A stretch of 37,014 nt of DNA from a virus. The notes under the pieces are model-generated. The model searched no databases. It was given only the letters and a program-made list of their open reading frames with translations, and was not told where the DNA came from. Made by a program: the position numbers and the translations under genes. Of the stretch, positions 21,979-31,079 are shown in pieces. The stretch spans positions 1 through 37,014 of IMG/VR virus record IMGVR_UViG_3300044846_000885; one strand, written 5' to 3'. The first letter of the stretch is position 1. The number at the start of each line of letters is the position of its first letter.

Positions 21979-22505
21979 TGAGAAAGCAGAAGCTACAACA
22001 AGAAATAAAGAAGTTTCGCGATTACGTTATTAAGCAGTCGCGCAGTAATTTAACGAAGTTTAAAAAGAACGCTTCTAAAGAATTATATAACTCGTTAAAA
22101 GGAACGATAACCGAGGAAGGCGACAATACCGATTTGGTTTTTACGATGCTTGATTACGGGAAGTTTCAGGACTTAGGGGTAGACGGAAAAAAGGTAAAAC
22201 ACGGAAGCGAATTTTCATTTAAAGATAAGATGCCGCCGCCAAGCGCGTTAGATAAATGGATTGTTAAAAGAGGGATAGCACCCCGCGATAAGCAAGGACG
22301 TTTAATGACACGAAAGCAAGTTCAATTTGCCATTGCTCGAGGGATATATTACAAGGGAATTAAACGCAGTTTGTTTTTCACCAAGCCATTTGCGGACGGA
22401 TATAAACGAGCGGGTAAAGATTTCCAAAGGGCTTTAGGGGGTGATTTAGCGATTTACTTAGATGAAATTATTCGAGAATCAAATACGAAAAGACGGAACA
22501 AATGA
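21978..22505 (+). CDS. HK97 gp10-like neck/tail-joining protein
   Basis: A basic 175-residue protein: FRDYVIKQSRSNLTKFKKNASKELYNSLKGTI, then LDYGKFQDLGVDGKKV, PPPSALDKWIVKRGIAPRDKQGRLMTRKQVQFAIARGIYYKGIKRSLFFTKPF. The Y-x-FQ-x-GV-G and A-x-x-GIYYKGI-x-x-x-xFFTKPF features fit the HK97 gp10 family of minor neck proteins, which bridge head and tail. It ends in KRRNK, sharing a 20-bp repeat with the end of the chaperone extension. Confidence 0.65.
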   Translation: MRKQKLQQEIKKFRDYVIKQSRSNLTKFKKNASKELYNSLKGTITEEGDNTDLVFTMLDYGKFQDLGVDGKKVKHGSEFSFKDKMPPPSALDKWIVKRGIAPRDKQGRLMTRKQVQFAIARGIYYKGIKRSLFFTKPFADGYKRAGKDFQRALGGDLAIYLDEIIRESNTKRRNK

Positions 22506-22507
22506 AT
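22488..22507 (+). repeat. 20-bp direct repeat at a gene junction, copy 2
   Basis: Identical to 21509-21528. Together the copies bracket the two genes 21523-21978 and 21978-22505. Confidence 0.85.
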
Positions 22508-23569
22508 ATACAAGCACGTAGCCCCTACATAATAGAAATAGATGAGGCAGGACAAACAGGAAGTAAAATAGAATTATTTCTTTGGAATGGTTCAGGTAGT
22601 GCACCCGCATCACCTACTTACACTCTTAGTAAGTTAATCCCGTCACCGACTAACACGGCTAATTACTACAACATTTCGCCATACATCCGAGAGTACATCG
22701 ATAACACGGTAAACCCAAACGTTTATAACACGGTAAGCCCCGCAGACTTCGACAGCTACGTAAATGTTAAAGTGATTAGGTACAAACTAACACCGAGCGG
22801 CTACGTTACGCTTGACGTGTTAAATCATTACGGTTGGGATGGCTTCGGATATTACGAGGATGGAACGAACCCGAATAACGGGAAATATTTCCTTGACCAA
22901 AAGACGTACTATTATTTATACGACCCGAGCGCGGTACTTGCAACCGACGTTTACAAACGAGCGGGATTTTTAACGTTAGAAATTCCTTCGGGCGGTTCAT
23001 TGCGTTACACTAACTTAGTAAGCGGAGCGGTAGTGAATACTGGCTTTGGTTCGGGAACGTTTCAATATTGCTATCGAGTTTACCCAACGTGGTACGACGA
23101 CGGCAACAAGTTAGAAATTCTTAGTTCCACATCCACGGTTTTGGCGACGTATTATTTCCGTCCACAGGTCGAATGTAGATACGATGTAATTACAATAGAC
23201 TTCATAAACAAATACGGCGCTTGGCAAAGGGAATTCATGTTCAAAGCATCCTACGACCAACTCGATGTAAAGACGAATTCCTACCAATTGATGCAAAGTA
23301 GCTTAATGAACTATTCGACCGCGGAAGGTAACTTTAAAGAGTTCAATGTAAACGGACGGCAAACAATTAAAGCGAACACGGGAAGCGTAACCGAAGACTT
23401 TAAAGAGAACCTTACCCAAATGGCACTAAGCGAACGGATACTTTTAAATGGGCATCCTGTAACGATGAAAACAAAAGGGTTCGATAGGGTGAAAGTGATT
23501 AACCAAAAGACGGTGAATTATACTATCGAGTTTGAAATGGCTTACGAAACGATTAACAACATCGTATAA
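22502..23569 (+). CDS. Putative tail tip/distal tail structural protein
   Basis: A 355-residue beta-rich protein (MNIQARSPYIIEIDEAGQTGSKIELFLWNGSG..., NYYNISPYIREYIDNTVNPN). The Tyr/Asn/Ser-rich composition and the position between neck and large tail protein suggest a distal tail or baseplate component. The end (VTMKTKGFDRVKVINQKTVNYTIEFEMAYETINN) looks like closing strands of such a domain. It overlaps neighbours by 4 and 1 bases. No enzyme motif. The exact role is unproven. Confidence 0.6.
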   Translation: MNIQARSPYIIEIDEAGQTGSKIELFLWNGSGSAPASPTYTLSKLIPSPTNTANYYNISPYIREYIDNTVNPNVYNTVSPADFDSYVNVKVIRYKLTPSGYVTLDVLNHYGWDGFGYYEDGTNPNNGKYFLDQKTYYYLYDPSAVLATDVYKRAGFLTLEIPSGGSLRYTNLVSGAVVNTGFGSGTFQYCYRVYPTWYDDGNKLEILSSTSTVLATYYFRPQVECRYDVITIDFINKYGAWQREFMFKASYDQLDVKTNSYQLMQSSLMNYSTAEGNFKEFNVNGRQTIKANTGSVTEDFKENLTQMALSERILLNGHPVTMKTKGFDRVKVINQKTVNYTIEFEMAYETINNIV

Positions 23570-25908
23570 TGAAAAGGAAAGTACAAGTATACATAGAGGG
23601 CAACCGCTTAGAATTATTCGAAGATGAGCAGATACAAGTTAGTAGTAGCATACAAAATATTCAGGACATATCAAAAGTGTTTACGGACTTTTCGCAATCA
23701 TTTAGTGTACCGTGTTCTGTTCACAATAACCCAATATTTGAACACTTTTATGAGAATGCTATAAACGGAACGATTAACCCGAACTTACGAAGGGATGCGT
23801 TTATCGAAATAGATTTAACGTTCTTTCGTAGGGGTAAGATTCAACTTGAAAGCGTCCAACTAAAAAACGGACAACCTTACGCATACAAGGTAACTTTCTA
23901 CGGGGAAATTCGAACGCTTAAGGACAGGTTCAGCGAGGATAAATTAGTTCAGTTGGACTTTTCCTCTTATGCACACTTTTACGATTACGTAGAAGTAGAA
24001 GCCCGTGTAACTGGTTCAACCGATTACGACATTCGTTACCCGTTGGTTAGTTCCCGCCGCGTTTGGCAATATAACGAACCCAGTACACCGAATGATAACA
24101 TCGATTCAGCGCTTGGAGCGATTCAATACACGGAACTATTTCCCGCGTTAAAGAACAAAGAAATACTACGCACAATAGGCATTGCATACGGCGTAACGTT
24201 TCAAGGGTTATTCTTAGATGACCCGCGATTTACGAATTCGTTTTTACACCTAAAAAACAAAGAGACATTTACCCAAGTTTCCGAGGTTCAAAGCCCCGAC
24301 TTTACGACATTAAATGTTATTAGTTCGTTGGACTATCAATATATGTTTGACGCGATGGATTTAGCTACCGACACGTTGCGAGTTCAGTTTAGACCTTGGG
24401 TAGATAGCGGAACGCATTTCGTTTACCTGAATGTTACAGCCGCATCAAATAACACGCCGTATACGATACAAGTTTTTCAAAACGGAATACTCACGAACAC
24501 GATTAACAACCTTGGATTATCAAATAACCTTATCGTTAGTTTGGTTAATGACCCTGGTTTAGATTCGTCGATTACTTATCAAATATACTCACAAGCACCC
24601 GTCAATTTAACGTTTCAAATGGTTTACAATTGGTCTTATTTATACACCGACCAATTCAACGTACAACAAAGCGCGAACGACTACCTTTACACGAATACAG
24701 CAACGCAAGTATTTACGAACAATCTAAACGTAGCCGCTAATATGCCCGACATGAAGGTAGCGGATTACTTCGCGGGGTTGCTTAAAGAATTCAATTTGAC
24801 TTGCTACCCAATTGACGAAAACACGTTTCAGATTGAACCCTTAGAAGATTGGTATTCGAAAGGTAGCATTATCGACATAACCGAATATACCGACTTAGAG
24901 GAAATCAATATTAGCCGTGTACCGCTTTACAAAAAGATAGAATTTAAACATGAGCAATGCGCGTCGTTTATGAATAGAAAATTCTTTCAGTTAAATTCGC
25001 GTGAGTACGGTGACCTATCCAATTCTTACCCTTACGACGGACAAGAATACGTAGTGCAAGTACCTTTTGAACAACCGTTGTTTAATAACTTCACAAACAC
25101 TAACGTTCAAGTAGGTTACTATCTACAAGAAGAGCCAACCTTCCAACCTTACGTACCTAAACCCGTTATTTTGTACTTCGATAAAATACAGGATTGCTTT
25201 TTATATTTTAGTGACGGAATTAGTTCGAGCATAATTAATAGATACGCCGTATTTGGACAAGACACGACCTACAATACCGCTCAATGGTCGTTGAATTTCG
25301 GGCAGGAAGTTAGTTCGTTTTACTTAAACACGATTCCTAACTCATTGTACGACGTTTACTACCGCCCGTACTTACAAAATATGTTCAACTTACAGAACAG
25401 ATTAACGGACGTAAAGACGGTGCTTCCTTTGCGAATACTTACCAACCTAAAATTAAACGATAGGTTAGTGATTCGCGACAAGCGTTACATCATTAACGAA
25501 ATGAAAAGCAACCTTACAAACGGAGAGGTTAACTTCACTTTGCTTCATGACTTTAGACCTGTAAGAAGACGAAAGTTCATTCCTGTAAAACCAGGTACAA
25601 CAATTCACAAAGAACCAATTCTATTTCCGAATGGAGTAATTCAAGCGGATATTGACGTAACAGGAACAAGTATAACAGCCGACGTGTACACAATGACCAC
25701 GGAAACCACGGTAGAATTTACGATACCTGTTAACCTTACGCCTGTCGAAGAAATCGTTTCGGAGGACGGCATAAATATTTTGGTAAGCGAAGACGGATTA
25801 GACGTAATTGTAGCCGAACCATACGCGATAAACATTGAAACCGTGAGTATAATATACACTTACGACAACGGAAACACGGAAGTAGAACCTTTAACTTTTG
25901 AATGGTGA
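23569..25908 (+). CDS. Large tail tip/baseplate protein
   Basis: A 779-residue protein. The N-terminus (RKVQVYIEGNRLELFEDEQIQVSSSIQNIQDISKVFTDFSQSFSVPCS...) is a pattern known to me from Flavobacteriia phage tail proteins. The middle is Asn/Thr/Tyr-rich beta material; a hub-like segment lies near residues 400-480 (MPDMKVADYFAGLLKEFNLTCYPIDENTFQIEPLEDWY). The C-terminal ~60 residues hold a repeated EIVSEDGINILVSEDGLDVIV segment. It may be the tail hub or tail-associated protein. Odd: it lies before the tape measure gene, not after it. Confidence 0.6.
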   Translation: MKRKVQVYIEGNRLELFEDEQIQVSSSIQNIQDISKVFTDFSQSFSVPCSVHNNPIFEHFYENAINGTINPNLRRDAFIEIDLTFFRRGKIQLESVQLKNGQPYAYKVTFYGEIRTLKDRFSEDKLVQLDFSSYAHFYDYVEVEARVTGSTDYDIRYPLVSSRRVWQYNEPSTPNDNIDSALGAIQYTELFPALKNKEILRTIGIAYGVTFQGLFLDDPRFTNSFLHLKNKETFTQVSEVQSPDFTTLNVISSLDYQYMFDAMDLATDTLRVQFRPWVDSGTHFVYLNVTAASNNTPYTIQVFQNGILTNTINNLGLSNNLIVSLVNDPGLDSSITYQIYSQAPVNLTFQMVYNWSYLYTDQFNVQQSANDYLYTNTATQVFTNNLNVAANMPDMKVADYFAGLLKEFNLTCYPIDENTFQIEPLEDWYSKGSIIDITEYTDLEEINISRVPLYKKIEFKHEQCASFMNRKFFQLNSREYGDLSNSYPYDGQEYVVQVPFEQPLFNNFTNTNVQVGYYLQEEPTFQPYVPKPVILYFDKIQDCFLYFSDGISSSIINRYAVFGQDTTYNTAQWSLNFGQEVSSFYLNTIPNSLYDVYYRPYLQNMFNLQNRLTDVKTVLPLRILTNLKLNDRLVIRDKRYIINEMKSNLTNGEVNFTLLHDFRPVRRRKFIPVKPGTTIHKEPILFPNGVIQADIDVTGTSITADVYTMTTETTVEFTIPVNLTPVEEIVSEDGINILVSEDGLDVIVAEPYAINIETVSIIYTYDNGNTEVEPLTFEW

Positions 25909-26069
25909 TAGAACAGATTTTACAGATGCTTAGAATAGACCCTTGGTATGGGGAAAGCGAACTAATAGAAATAGCCAAAGGTAAAAATAAGATTCCTAAA
26001 ACGGTGAAGGAGGTTTTCGAGCAAACACGAAGGGAAGCAAAATTTAAAAAAGCACAAAAAAATGGCTGA
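25902..26069 (+). CDS. Hypothetical protein, 55 aa, before tape measure
   Basis: A 55-codon frame (MVIEQILQMLRIDPWYGESELIEIAKGKNKIPKTVKEVFEQTRREAKFKKAQKNG) fitting exactly between two large tail genes, overlapping them by 7 and 8 bases. Helical and basic at the end. The tight fit in an otherwise 150-base gap supports it. Function unknown; a tape measure accessory is possible. Confidence 0.55.
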   Translation: MVIEQILQMLRIDPWYGESELIEIAKGKNKIPKTVKEVFEQTRREAKFKKAQKNG

Positions 26070-28626
26070 AGAATATAGCGTATCGTTAAACGTCGATAGC
26101 AAAGAAGCAACCAAAGGGCTACAAGCGGTTGAAAAGGAAGTTAACAAGTTAGACCAAGAATTCCAAGACTTGGTGCAAACAATGGACGGCGACGCGGGTA
26201 AAGCGATGTCGAAACTCGAAGACCAAATGTTAGCGTTAGCCCAAGCGGGTAAACGTGGAACGGACGAATATAACAAACTTGCCGAAATGCTTGGACGCGC
26301 CAACCAAGCGACGAACTTAGTAGCCAAAGACATCGAGAACCTTTCCGTAAGTGCCAACGATGTAACCGCTCAGATTTCCGTTTTAGAAGACCAACTTTAT
26401 GAAATGGCGAGGGCGGGAAAAAAGGATACCGAAGAATTCAAAGCGTTGGTTCAAAAAGTCGGAGACCTTAAAAAGACGATAGTCGAAACCGATTTAGCTA
26501 TCGAAGAATACGCCGCCACGAATGCAGACCTTGGACAGAAAGTAGGAATCCTTACCGACAAGATGTATCGAATGGCTCAAGCGGGAGACATGAACAGCGC
26601 CGAATTTAGAAAGACCGCACAAGAAGCCGCCGCCGCACAAGCACAAATAACACGCGTAGACATGGCGTTAGAGGCTATGGCAATGACGGGAGCGATGAGA
26701 ATGCAAACCGCGCTCGGAGGTATCCAAGGTGGGTTCGATATGGCTTCGGGTGCAATGACTTTATTTGGTATCGAAAGCGAAGCGGCTCAAAAGGTCATGA
26801 TGAAGTTTCAAGCCGTTATGCAAATGACTGCGGCGGTAACTACAATGCAACAAGCCTTACCCGCAATTACAGCGATTAAGAACAACGTAATCGATGGATT
26901 TAACGCGATGTCAAAAAGTAGTAAGGCGTTTGCGTTAACTGGTGTCGGTTTGGTGATTACAGCGATTGCGGCAATAGCGGTTTATTGGGATGACATTAAA
27001 CAAGCGATTTACGGCGTAAATAAGGAACAAGAAAAACTTTACAAACAAGCTCAGAAACGAGTTGACCAAGACAAAAAATCTTCCGAATTATTAGCGCTAC
27101 AAGAAAACTCGTTAAAGCTACAAGGTAAAACCGAGGCTGAAATCCGTAAGATTAGAATGGATAAATTAAAGGTGTCTATTAAGAATGCGGAAGTCGAACT
27201 TAAACTATTACAAAAACGAGCAAAAGAAGAACAAGCCGCCGTTGAAAATTCAGCAAAGAACGCTGAAAAGATAGCGCGGTTTATTCTCGAAATGATGACG
27301 GGCGTAATAAAAATGGTTAACGTTCCAATTGACGCCATGATATGGGCGGTTAACAAAGCGTCCGAGTTAATGGGTAAAGGTAAGGTTATAAGCAAAGACC
27401 TTAACACCATGGTTAATGAGTTTAACGAAATGGCTTCGAAGAAAATAGCGAAAGCGTTCTTTGACCCTAAAGAAACACGGGAAAAAAACAAAGCGGCTAT
27501 CCATGAATCAGAAATGTATTTAGGGCAACTTAAAAGCGATTACGACGGCTTGCAGTTAGAAATACTTGAAGGACAAAAAAGAACATCAAATAGCGCGGTT
27601 AAAACGGTACAAGAAACCGCCGACTTAACCCGTGAAATAGAACAGGAACGTATTAACCAAATGAAGGAAGGACGCGAAAAGGAACTCGCACAGCTTCAAC
27701 TAAATTCAAAATACGAACTAAAAGACCTCGAAGAAAAACTAAACAAAAAAGAAATAGAGCAAGCCCAGTACGACGAATTAGTAAAGGAAAAAGCCGAAAG
27801 TCTTCGTTTAGCTGAATTAGACATAAACCAAAAGTATAACGACTTAGAAGCCACACAACGTAAAGAACAACAAGACAAAATAAACGCATTAAAAGATGCC
27901 CAATGGCAAAAGGAACAAGAATTACTTTTGGGTAAATACAAGTACGAAGAATTACTACGGCAACAGCAACTCGATGAAGAGATAAAAGCGGCGGGTGATA
28001 ATGCCGAACTGAAAAAACTATTAGAAGAAAAATACGCCGCTGACCTTCGGGAAATTCGCGCACGGGAACAAGCCGAAAAAGACGCGTTAGCCGCTGAAGA
28101 TTTAGAAAAAAGGAAACAAGACTTTGCCGATAAAGTAGCCATGCAACAACAATACGCCGACAACGTGCAACAAGGCTTTAATATCCTATCAAGTCTTAGT
28201 TCGATGTTTGAGGGTAAAACCGAAAAGGAACGCAAGCGAGCGTTTAAAAGAAATCAAGCGTTACAGATTGCACAGGCTACGGTGGAAACTTATAAAAACA
28301 CGGTTGCCGCGTATGGTTCGCAGTTGGTAGTTGGCGACCCTTCCTCGATTGCGAGAGCAGTTTTAGCCGCCGCCGCCGCTGCCGCCGCAGGTGCAGCAAA
28401 TATCGCAAGCATCGCAAAACAGAAATACCAAGAAAATAGCACAACGTCTTCCGTTAATCCCGAATTAGGCACGGTTACAACGCCTGAATTCAACGTAGTA
28501 GGGAACGCCAACGTAAGCGCACTTGCTCAATTAACAGGACAACCTATTCAAGCGTATGTTGTGAGCGGTGACGTAACCACAGCGCAAGGATTAGATAGGG
28601 CGCGTGTAAATAATGCAACATTGTAA
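26062..28626 (+). CDS. Tail tape measure protein
   Basis: An 854-residue, mostly helical protein: long coiled coils, a hydrophobic segment (about 289-311, AFALTGVGLVITAIAAIAVYW), a charged Lys/Glu/Gln coiled coil at about 510-720, and an Ala-rich region near 770-785. Three N-terminal repeats begin at 52, 108 and 164 (LEDQMLALAQAG, LEDQLYEMARAG, LTDKMYRMAQAG), exactly 56 residues apart. At about 0.15 nm per residue the tail would be near 130 nm (inferred). It sets tail length and enters the host membrane at infection. It is separated from its chaperone by four full genes. Confidence 0.88.
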   Translation: MAEEYSVSLNVDSKEATKGLQAVEKEVNKLDQEFQDLVQTMDGDAGKAMSKLEDQMLALAQAGKRGTDEYNKLAEMLGRANQATNLVAKDIENLSVSANDVTAQISVLEDQLYEMARAGKKDTEEFKALVQKVGDLKKTIVETDLAIEEYAATNADLGQKVGILTDKMYRMAQAGDMNSAEFRKTAQEAAAAQAQITRVDMALEAMAMTGAMRMQTALGGIQGGFDMASGAMTLFGIESEAAQKVMMKFQAVMQMTAAVTTMQQALPAITAIKNNVIDGFNAMSKSSKAFALTGVGLVITAIAAIAVYWDDIKQAIYGVNKEQEKLYKQAQKRVDQDKKSSELLALQENSLKLQGKTEAEIRKIRMDKLKVSIKNAEVELKLLQKRAKEEQAAVENSAKNAEKIARFILEMMTGVIKMVNVPIDAMIWAVNKASELMGKGKVISKDLNTMVNEFNEMASKKIAKAFFDPKETREKNKAAIHESEMYLGQLKSDYDGLQLEILEGQKRTSNSAVKTVQETADLTREIEQERINQMKEGREKELAQLQLNSKYELKDLEEKLNKKEIEQAQYDELVKEKAESLRLAELDINQKYNDLEATQRKEQQDKINALKDAQWQKEQELLLGKYKYEELLRQQQLDEEIKAAGDNAELKKLLEEKYAADLREIRAREQAEKDALAAEDLEKRKQDFADKVAMQQQYADNVQQGFNILSSLSSMFEGKTEKERKRAFKRNQALQIAQATVETYKNTVAAYGSQLVVGDPSSIARAVLAAAAAAAAGAANIASIAKQKYQENSTTSSVNPELGTVTTPEFNVVGNANVSALAQLTGQPIQAYVVSGDVTTAQGLDRARVNNATL

Positions 28627-28646
28627 ACATTTTAAGTTATCAAATT

Positions 28647-29219
28647 ATGGACGTTATCGAATTAGTATTAGACGAAAACAACATGAAGCAAGGCGTATAC
28701 GCCGTTAGTGTTGTAGAACACCCTGCAATAGAGGAAGACTGGGTAGCATTGAACAAGCACTTTGTCGAATTGAAAGAAGTAGACGAAGAAAAGCGTATTT
28801 TGATGGGTGCGGCTTTGATTCCAAATAAGCATATCTTACGATTAAACGAAAAGACGAAAGAAGAGTACTACATTTTCTTTTCAGAGAATACCATTCGTAA
28901 AGCATCCGAACTTTTCTTGAAACGAGGGAAGCAAAATAACGCAACCTACGAACACATGAAAGAAATAAACGGAATGTCGGTAGTTGAAAGTTGGATAGTC
29001 GAAGATGAGAAACATGATAAAAGCGTGAAATATGGCTTTAACTTACCAATGGGTACTTGGATGCTATCCATGAAAGTAGATAACGAGGAAGTTTGGGAAA
29101 AGGTAAAAGCGGGTGAGGTTAAAGGTTTTTCAATCGAGGGTTATTTCGACAGCAAAGAAGAACTATCAAAACACGAATCATTATTAGACCAAATAAAAAA
29201 CATACTTCAAAACCTGTAA
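28647..29219 (+). CDS. Prohead protease (XkdF-like/S78-type)
   Basis: A 190-residue protein with the pattern of XkdF-type serine proteases: ILMGAALIPNKHILR, YYIFFSENTIRKASELF, NATYEHM, SVVESWIVEDEKHD, LPMGTWMLSMKVDNEEVWEKVKAGEVKGFSIEGYF. The family trims scaffold and capsid inside the prohead; His in TYEHM and Ser in GFSIEG are the likely catalytic residues. It lies upstream of scaffold and capsid genes, as expected, but here follows the tape measure. The start has TTAAGTTAT upstream. Confidence 0.82.
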   Translation: MDVIELVLDENNMKQGVYAVSVVEHPAIEEDWVALNKHFVELKEVDEEKRILMGAALIPNKHILRLNEKTKEEYYIFFSENTIRKASELFLKRGKQNNATYEHMKEINGMSVVESWIVEDEKHDKSVKYGFNLPMGTWMLSMKVDNEEVWEKVKAGEVKGFSIEGYFDSKEELSKHESLLDQIKNILQNL

Positions 29220-29222
29220 GCA

Positions 29223-29858
29223 ATGAATAGAACCGCACCACGTCCAAGAACACGCTCAAATAGTCAATATTCCGTACAAATGGAAAGTTTAGAGCGTAAA
29301 AAGCGTTTAGAATCAATTCCCGAAGTCGGCGCGTTAGTAGAAACAACTGGTAGTTTTTATGTCGGTAACGGGGAAGAATGGATACAATTTGCGCCTATTA
29401 ATAATGAAACTTTACAAATAGGATGGGCGCGTTACGACGACACCGAATACACAAGTGGAAATCCGTATTTAATGACCGCAAACACGGAATTTACGTTACC
29501 TAATAACGGAGGTACTACAAACGACCCTTACAGCTTAGGAATGTACACAAGCCCATCTTTTGATTTAGAAGCGGGTTCAACGTATGCGCTCACTATTTCT
29601 TTTAAAGCGTCCATGAACACGAACAACGCACACGCAGACTTAAATTTTTATTGTTCAACGGAAGACGATTACGAAAACATAGCCGACGTTATTGTATTTC
29701 CAAAGGGCAACGGTGTTGAACACGTATTTTCGAGGTCGTTTAATTTCTACGCTGACACAAACGTAGCAAATGACGGATTACAAATCAAGTTTAACGCAAG
29801 CCATTCGGGGATAATATACGACGTTATTTACTTCATTGAAAAATTAAGCCATGCCTAA
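29223..29858 (+). CDS. Hypothetical structural protein, 211 aa
   Basis: A basic N-terminal stretch (NRTAPRPRTRSNSQYSVQMESLERKKRLE), then a linker reading VGALVETTGSFYVGNGEEWIQ and a beta-rich domain (about 70-205, TYALTISFKASMN, FSRSFNFYADTN) like a small carbohydrate-binding or jelly-roll module. It sits between protease and scaffold genes. A head fibre or decoration role is plausible but not shown. It overlaps the next gene by 8 bases. Confidence 0.6.
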   Translation: MNRTAPRPRTRSNSQYSVQMESLERKKRLESIPEVGALVETTGSFYVGNGEEWIQFAPINNETLQIGWARYDDTEYTSGNPYLMTANTEFTLPNNGGTTNDPYSLGMYTSPSFDLEAGSTYALTISFKASMNTNNAHADLNFYCSTEDDYENIADVIVFPKGNGVEHVFSRSFNFYADTNVANDGLQIKFNASHSGIIYDVIYFIEKLSHA

Positions 29859-30048
29859 ACAAGACGAAAGAGCGGCAGTTAGTCCGTTAGGCGGTCGCCG
29901 CGGTTGCCTATGCAAAGACAACACGTATAAAAGCGAATGTTGTCAAGGTGAGTTATGGCAACAAGGCGTAGGTAGTTTAGAAAATCAGACTACAAGCCAA
30001 AGCCAAAACGTGAACCAACCACGAATAAAAAACAATAGTTACTCTTAA
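29851..30048 (+). CDS. Cys-motif small protein, 65 aa
   Basis: Contains GGRRGCLCKDNTYKSECCQGELWQQGVGS, a motif (GCLC--..YS-ECC-G-L--QGIG) that I know as a short conserved segment in Bacteroidota phage and prophage head-fibre regions. Four Cys in 15 residues could bind a metal or form disulfides. The rest is Gln/Asn/Ser-rich and disordered. Function unknown. Confidence 0.6.
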   Translation: MPKQDERAAVSPLGGRRGCLCKDNTYKSECCQGELWQQGVGSLENQTTSQSQNVNQPRIKNNSYS

Positions 30049-30084
30049 AAATGCAACAATATAAACCAAATAAGTTAATAAGTT

Positions 30085-30486
30085 ATGAATAAACACGTAT
30101 TTGAAAAGATAGCGAAGTTAGATAATACTGAGTTGTCGGCAGTAGATGTTAAATTGTCATTAATGACCCAAATGCAAGGGGGTATTAAGCAGTTAACAGA
30201 ATGGAGTAAAAAATCCGTAAAAGCTAAAGCAACAATTGAGAAAGCAGCGGCAACTATAAACGCGGCTTATAAAGATATTGCTTTAAATAAAGGATTTTGG
30301 CAAGGCGCACAAAAAACAGCTGAAAAATACAAAGCTCAAATGGATAAATTGAGCGGTGAATTAGGCGTTAATCTTAAAGGTTCTGACCTTGATAAAATGT
30401 TAAGCGACATTTATATGTTAATCGAGGACGGGCAAGGCGATTTTAACGACATCGAAATGGCTATGAAATCAATAGGTAAAGTCTAA
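30085..30486 (+). CDS. Hypothetical helical protein, 133 aa
   Basis: A helical 133-residue protein (MNKHVFEKIAKLDNTELSAVDVKLSLMTQMQGGIKQLTEWSKKSVKAKATIEKAAATINAAYKD...). It precedes the scaffold gene by 11 bases. A head morphogenesis role is likely by position only. The start lies behind a doubled AAGTTA motif (TAAGTTAATAAGTT-ATG). Confidence 0.6.
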   Translation: MNKHVFEKIAKLDNTELSAVDVKLSLMTQMQGGIKQLTEWSKKSVKAKATIEKAAATINAAYKDIALNKGFWQGAQKTAEKYKAQMDKLSGELGVNLKGSDLDKMLSDIYMLIEDGQGDFNDIEMAMKSIGKV

Positions 30487-30497
30487 ATAAATAAACG

Positions 30498-31061
30498 ATG
30501 AACGCAAAACAAGCAATAAAAGAAATCAAGACGCTTTTAGGAATGGAAGTGAAACTTGAACAAGCCCGTTTAATAGACGGAACAACCGTAATCGAAGCAC
30601 CTTCTTTTGAAGCGGGCGCAGAAGTATTTGTAGTAACCGAAGAAGGAAACGTACCGTTGCCTGTTGGTGAGTACGAAATGGAAGGCGGGGAATACATTCT
30701 TGTAGTTACCGAAGAAGGTATCATTTCCGAAATCAAAGAAAAGATGGAAGAAACCGAGGAAGAAGTAACCGAGGAAGTCGCTACCGAAACTGAGGAAGAA
30801 ATGTCTACCGAAGAAAGACAGCCTAAAAAGACTATCGAATCCATTATCAAGGAAACGTTGTTCTCAGAGGTTGCAAAAATGCGCGAAGAAAACGAAGCGT
30901 TGAAAGCGGAATTAAACGCCATTAAGACGGAATTAAGCACACAAAATAGCGTTAAACCTATTTCTTATAATCCTGAAAACGAAAAGCCCGTACAAGTATT
31001 CCGATACGAAAAACAAAAGGCTCAAAGTTCTCTAGACCGAGTTTTAAATAAATTGTATTAA
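30498..31061 (+). CDS. Capsid assembly/scaffold-like protein (phage B)
   Basis: A 187-residue acidic protein with the same plan as phage A 260-838: a small N-terminal beta domain (LEQARLIDGTTVIEAPSFEAGAEVFVVTEEGNVPLPVGEYEM), a Glu/Thr-rich linker (about 76-105), a coiled-coil segment (MREENEALKAELNAIKTEL) and a basic tail (DRVLNKLY). It directly precedes the capsid gene. Scaffold function inferred from place, acidity and coiled coil. Confidence 0.68.
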   Translation: MNAKQAIKEIKTLLGMEVKLEQARLIDGTTVIEAPSFEAGAEVFVVTEEGNVPLPVGEYEMEGGEYILVVTEEGIISEIKEKMEETEEEVTEEVATETEEEMSTEERQPKKTIESIIKETLFSEVAKMREENEALKAELNAIKTELSTQNSVKPISYNPENEKPVQVFRYEKQKAQSSLDRVLNKLY

Positions 31062-31079
31062 TCTTAATTTTTTAACAAA

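Noticed and set aside
27051-28235. Long frames on the minus strand opposite the tape measure and other genes
   Set aside because: They mirror Glu/Lys/Gln-rich or Ala-rich codons of the real genes as Ser/Phe/Leu-rich frames, lack start context and family features, and would break the one-strand layout.
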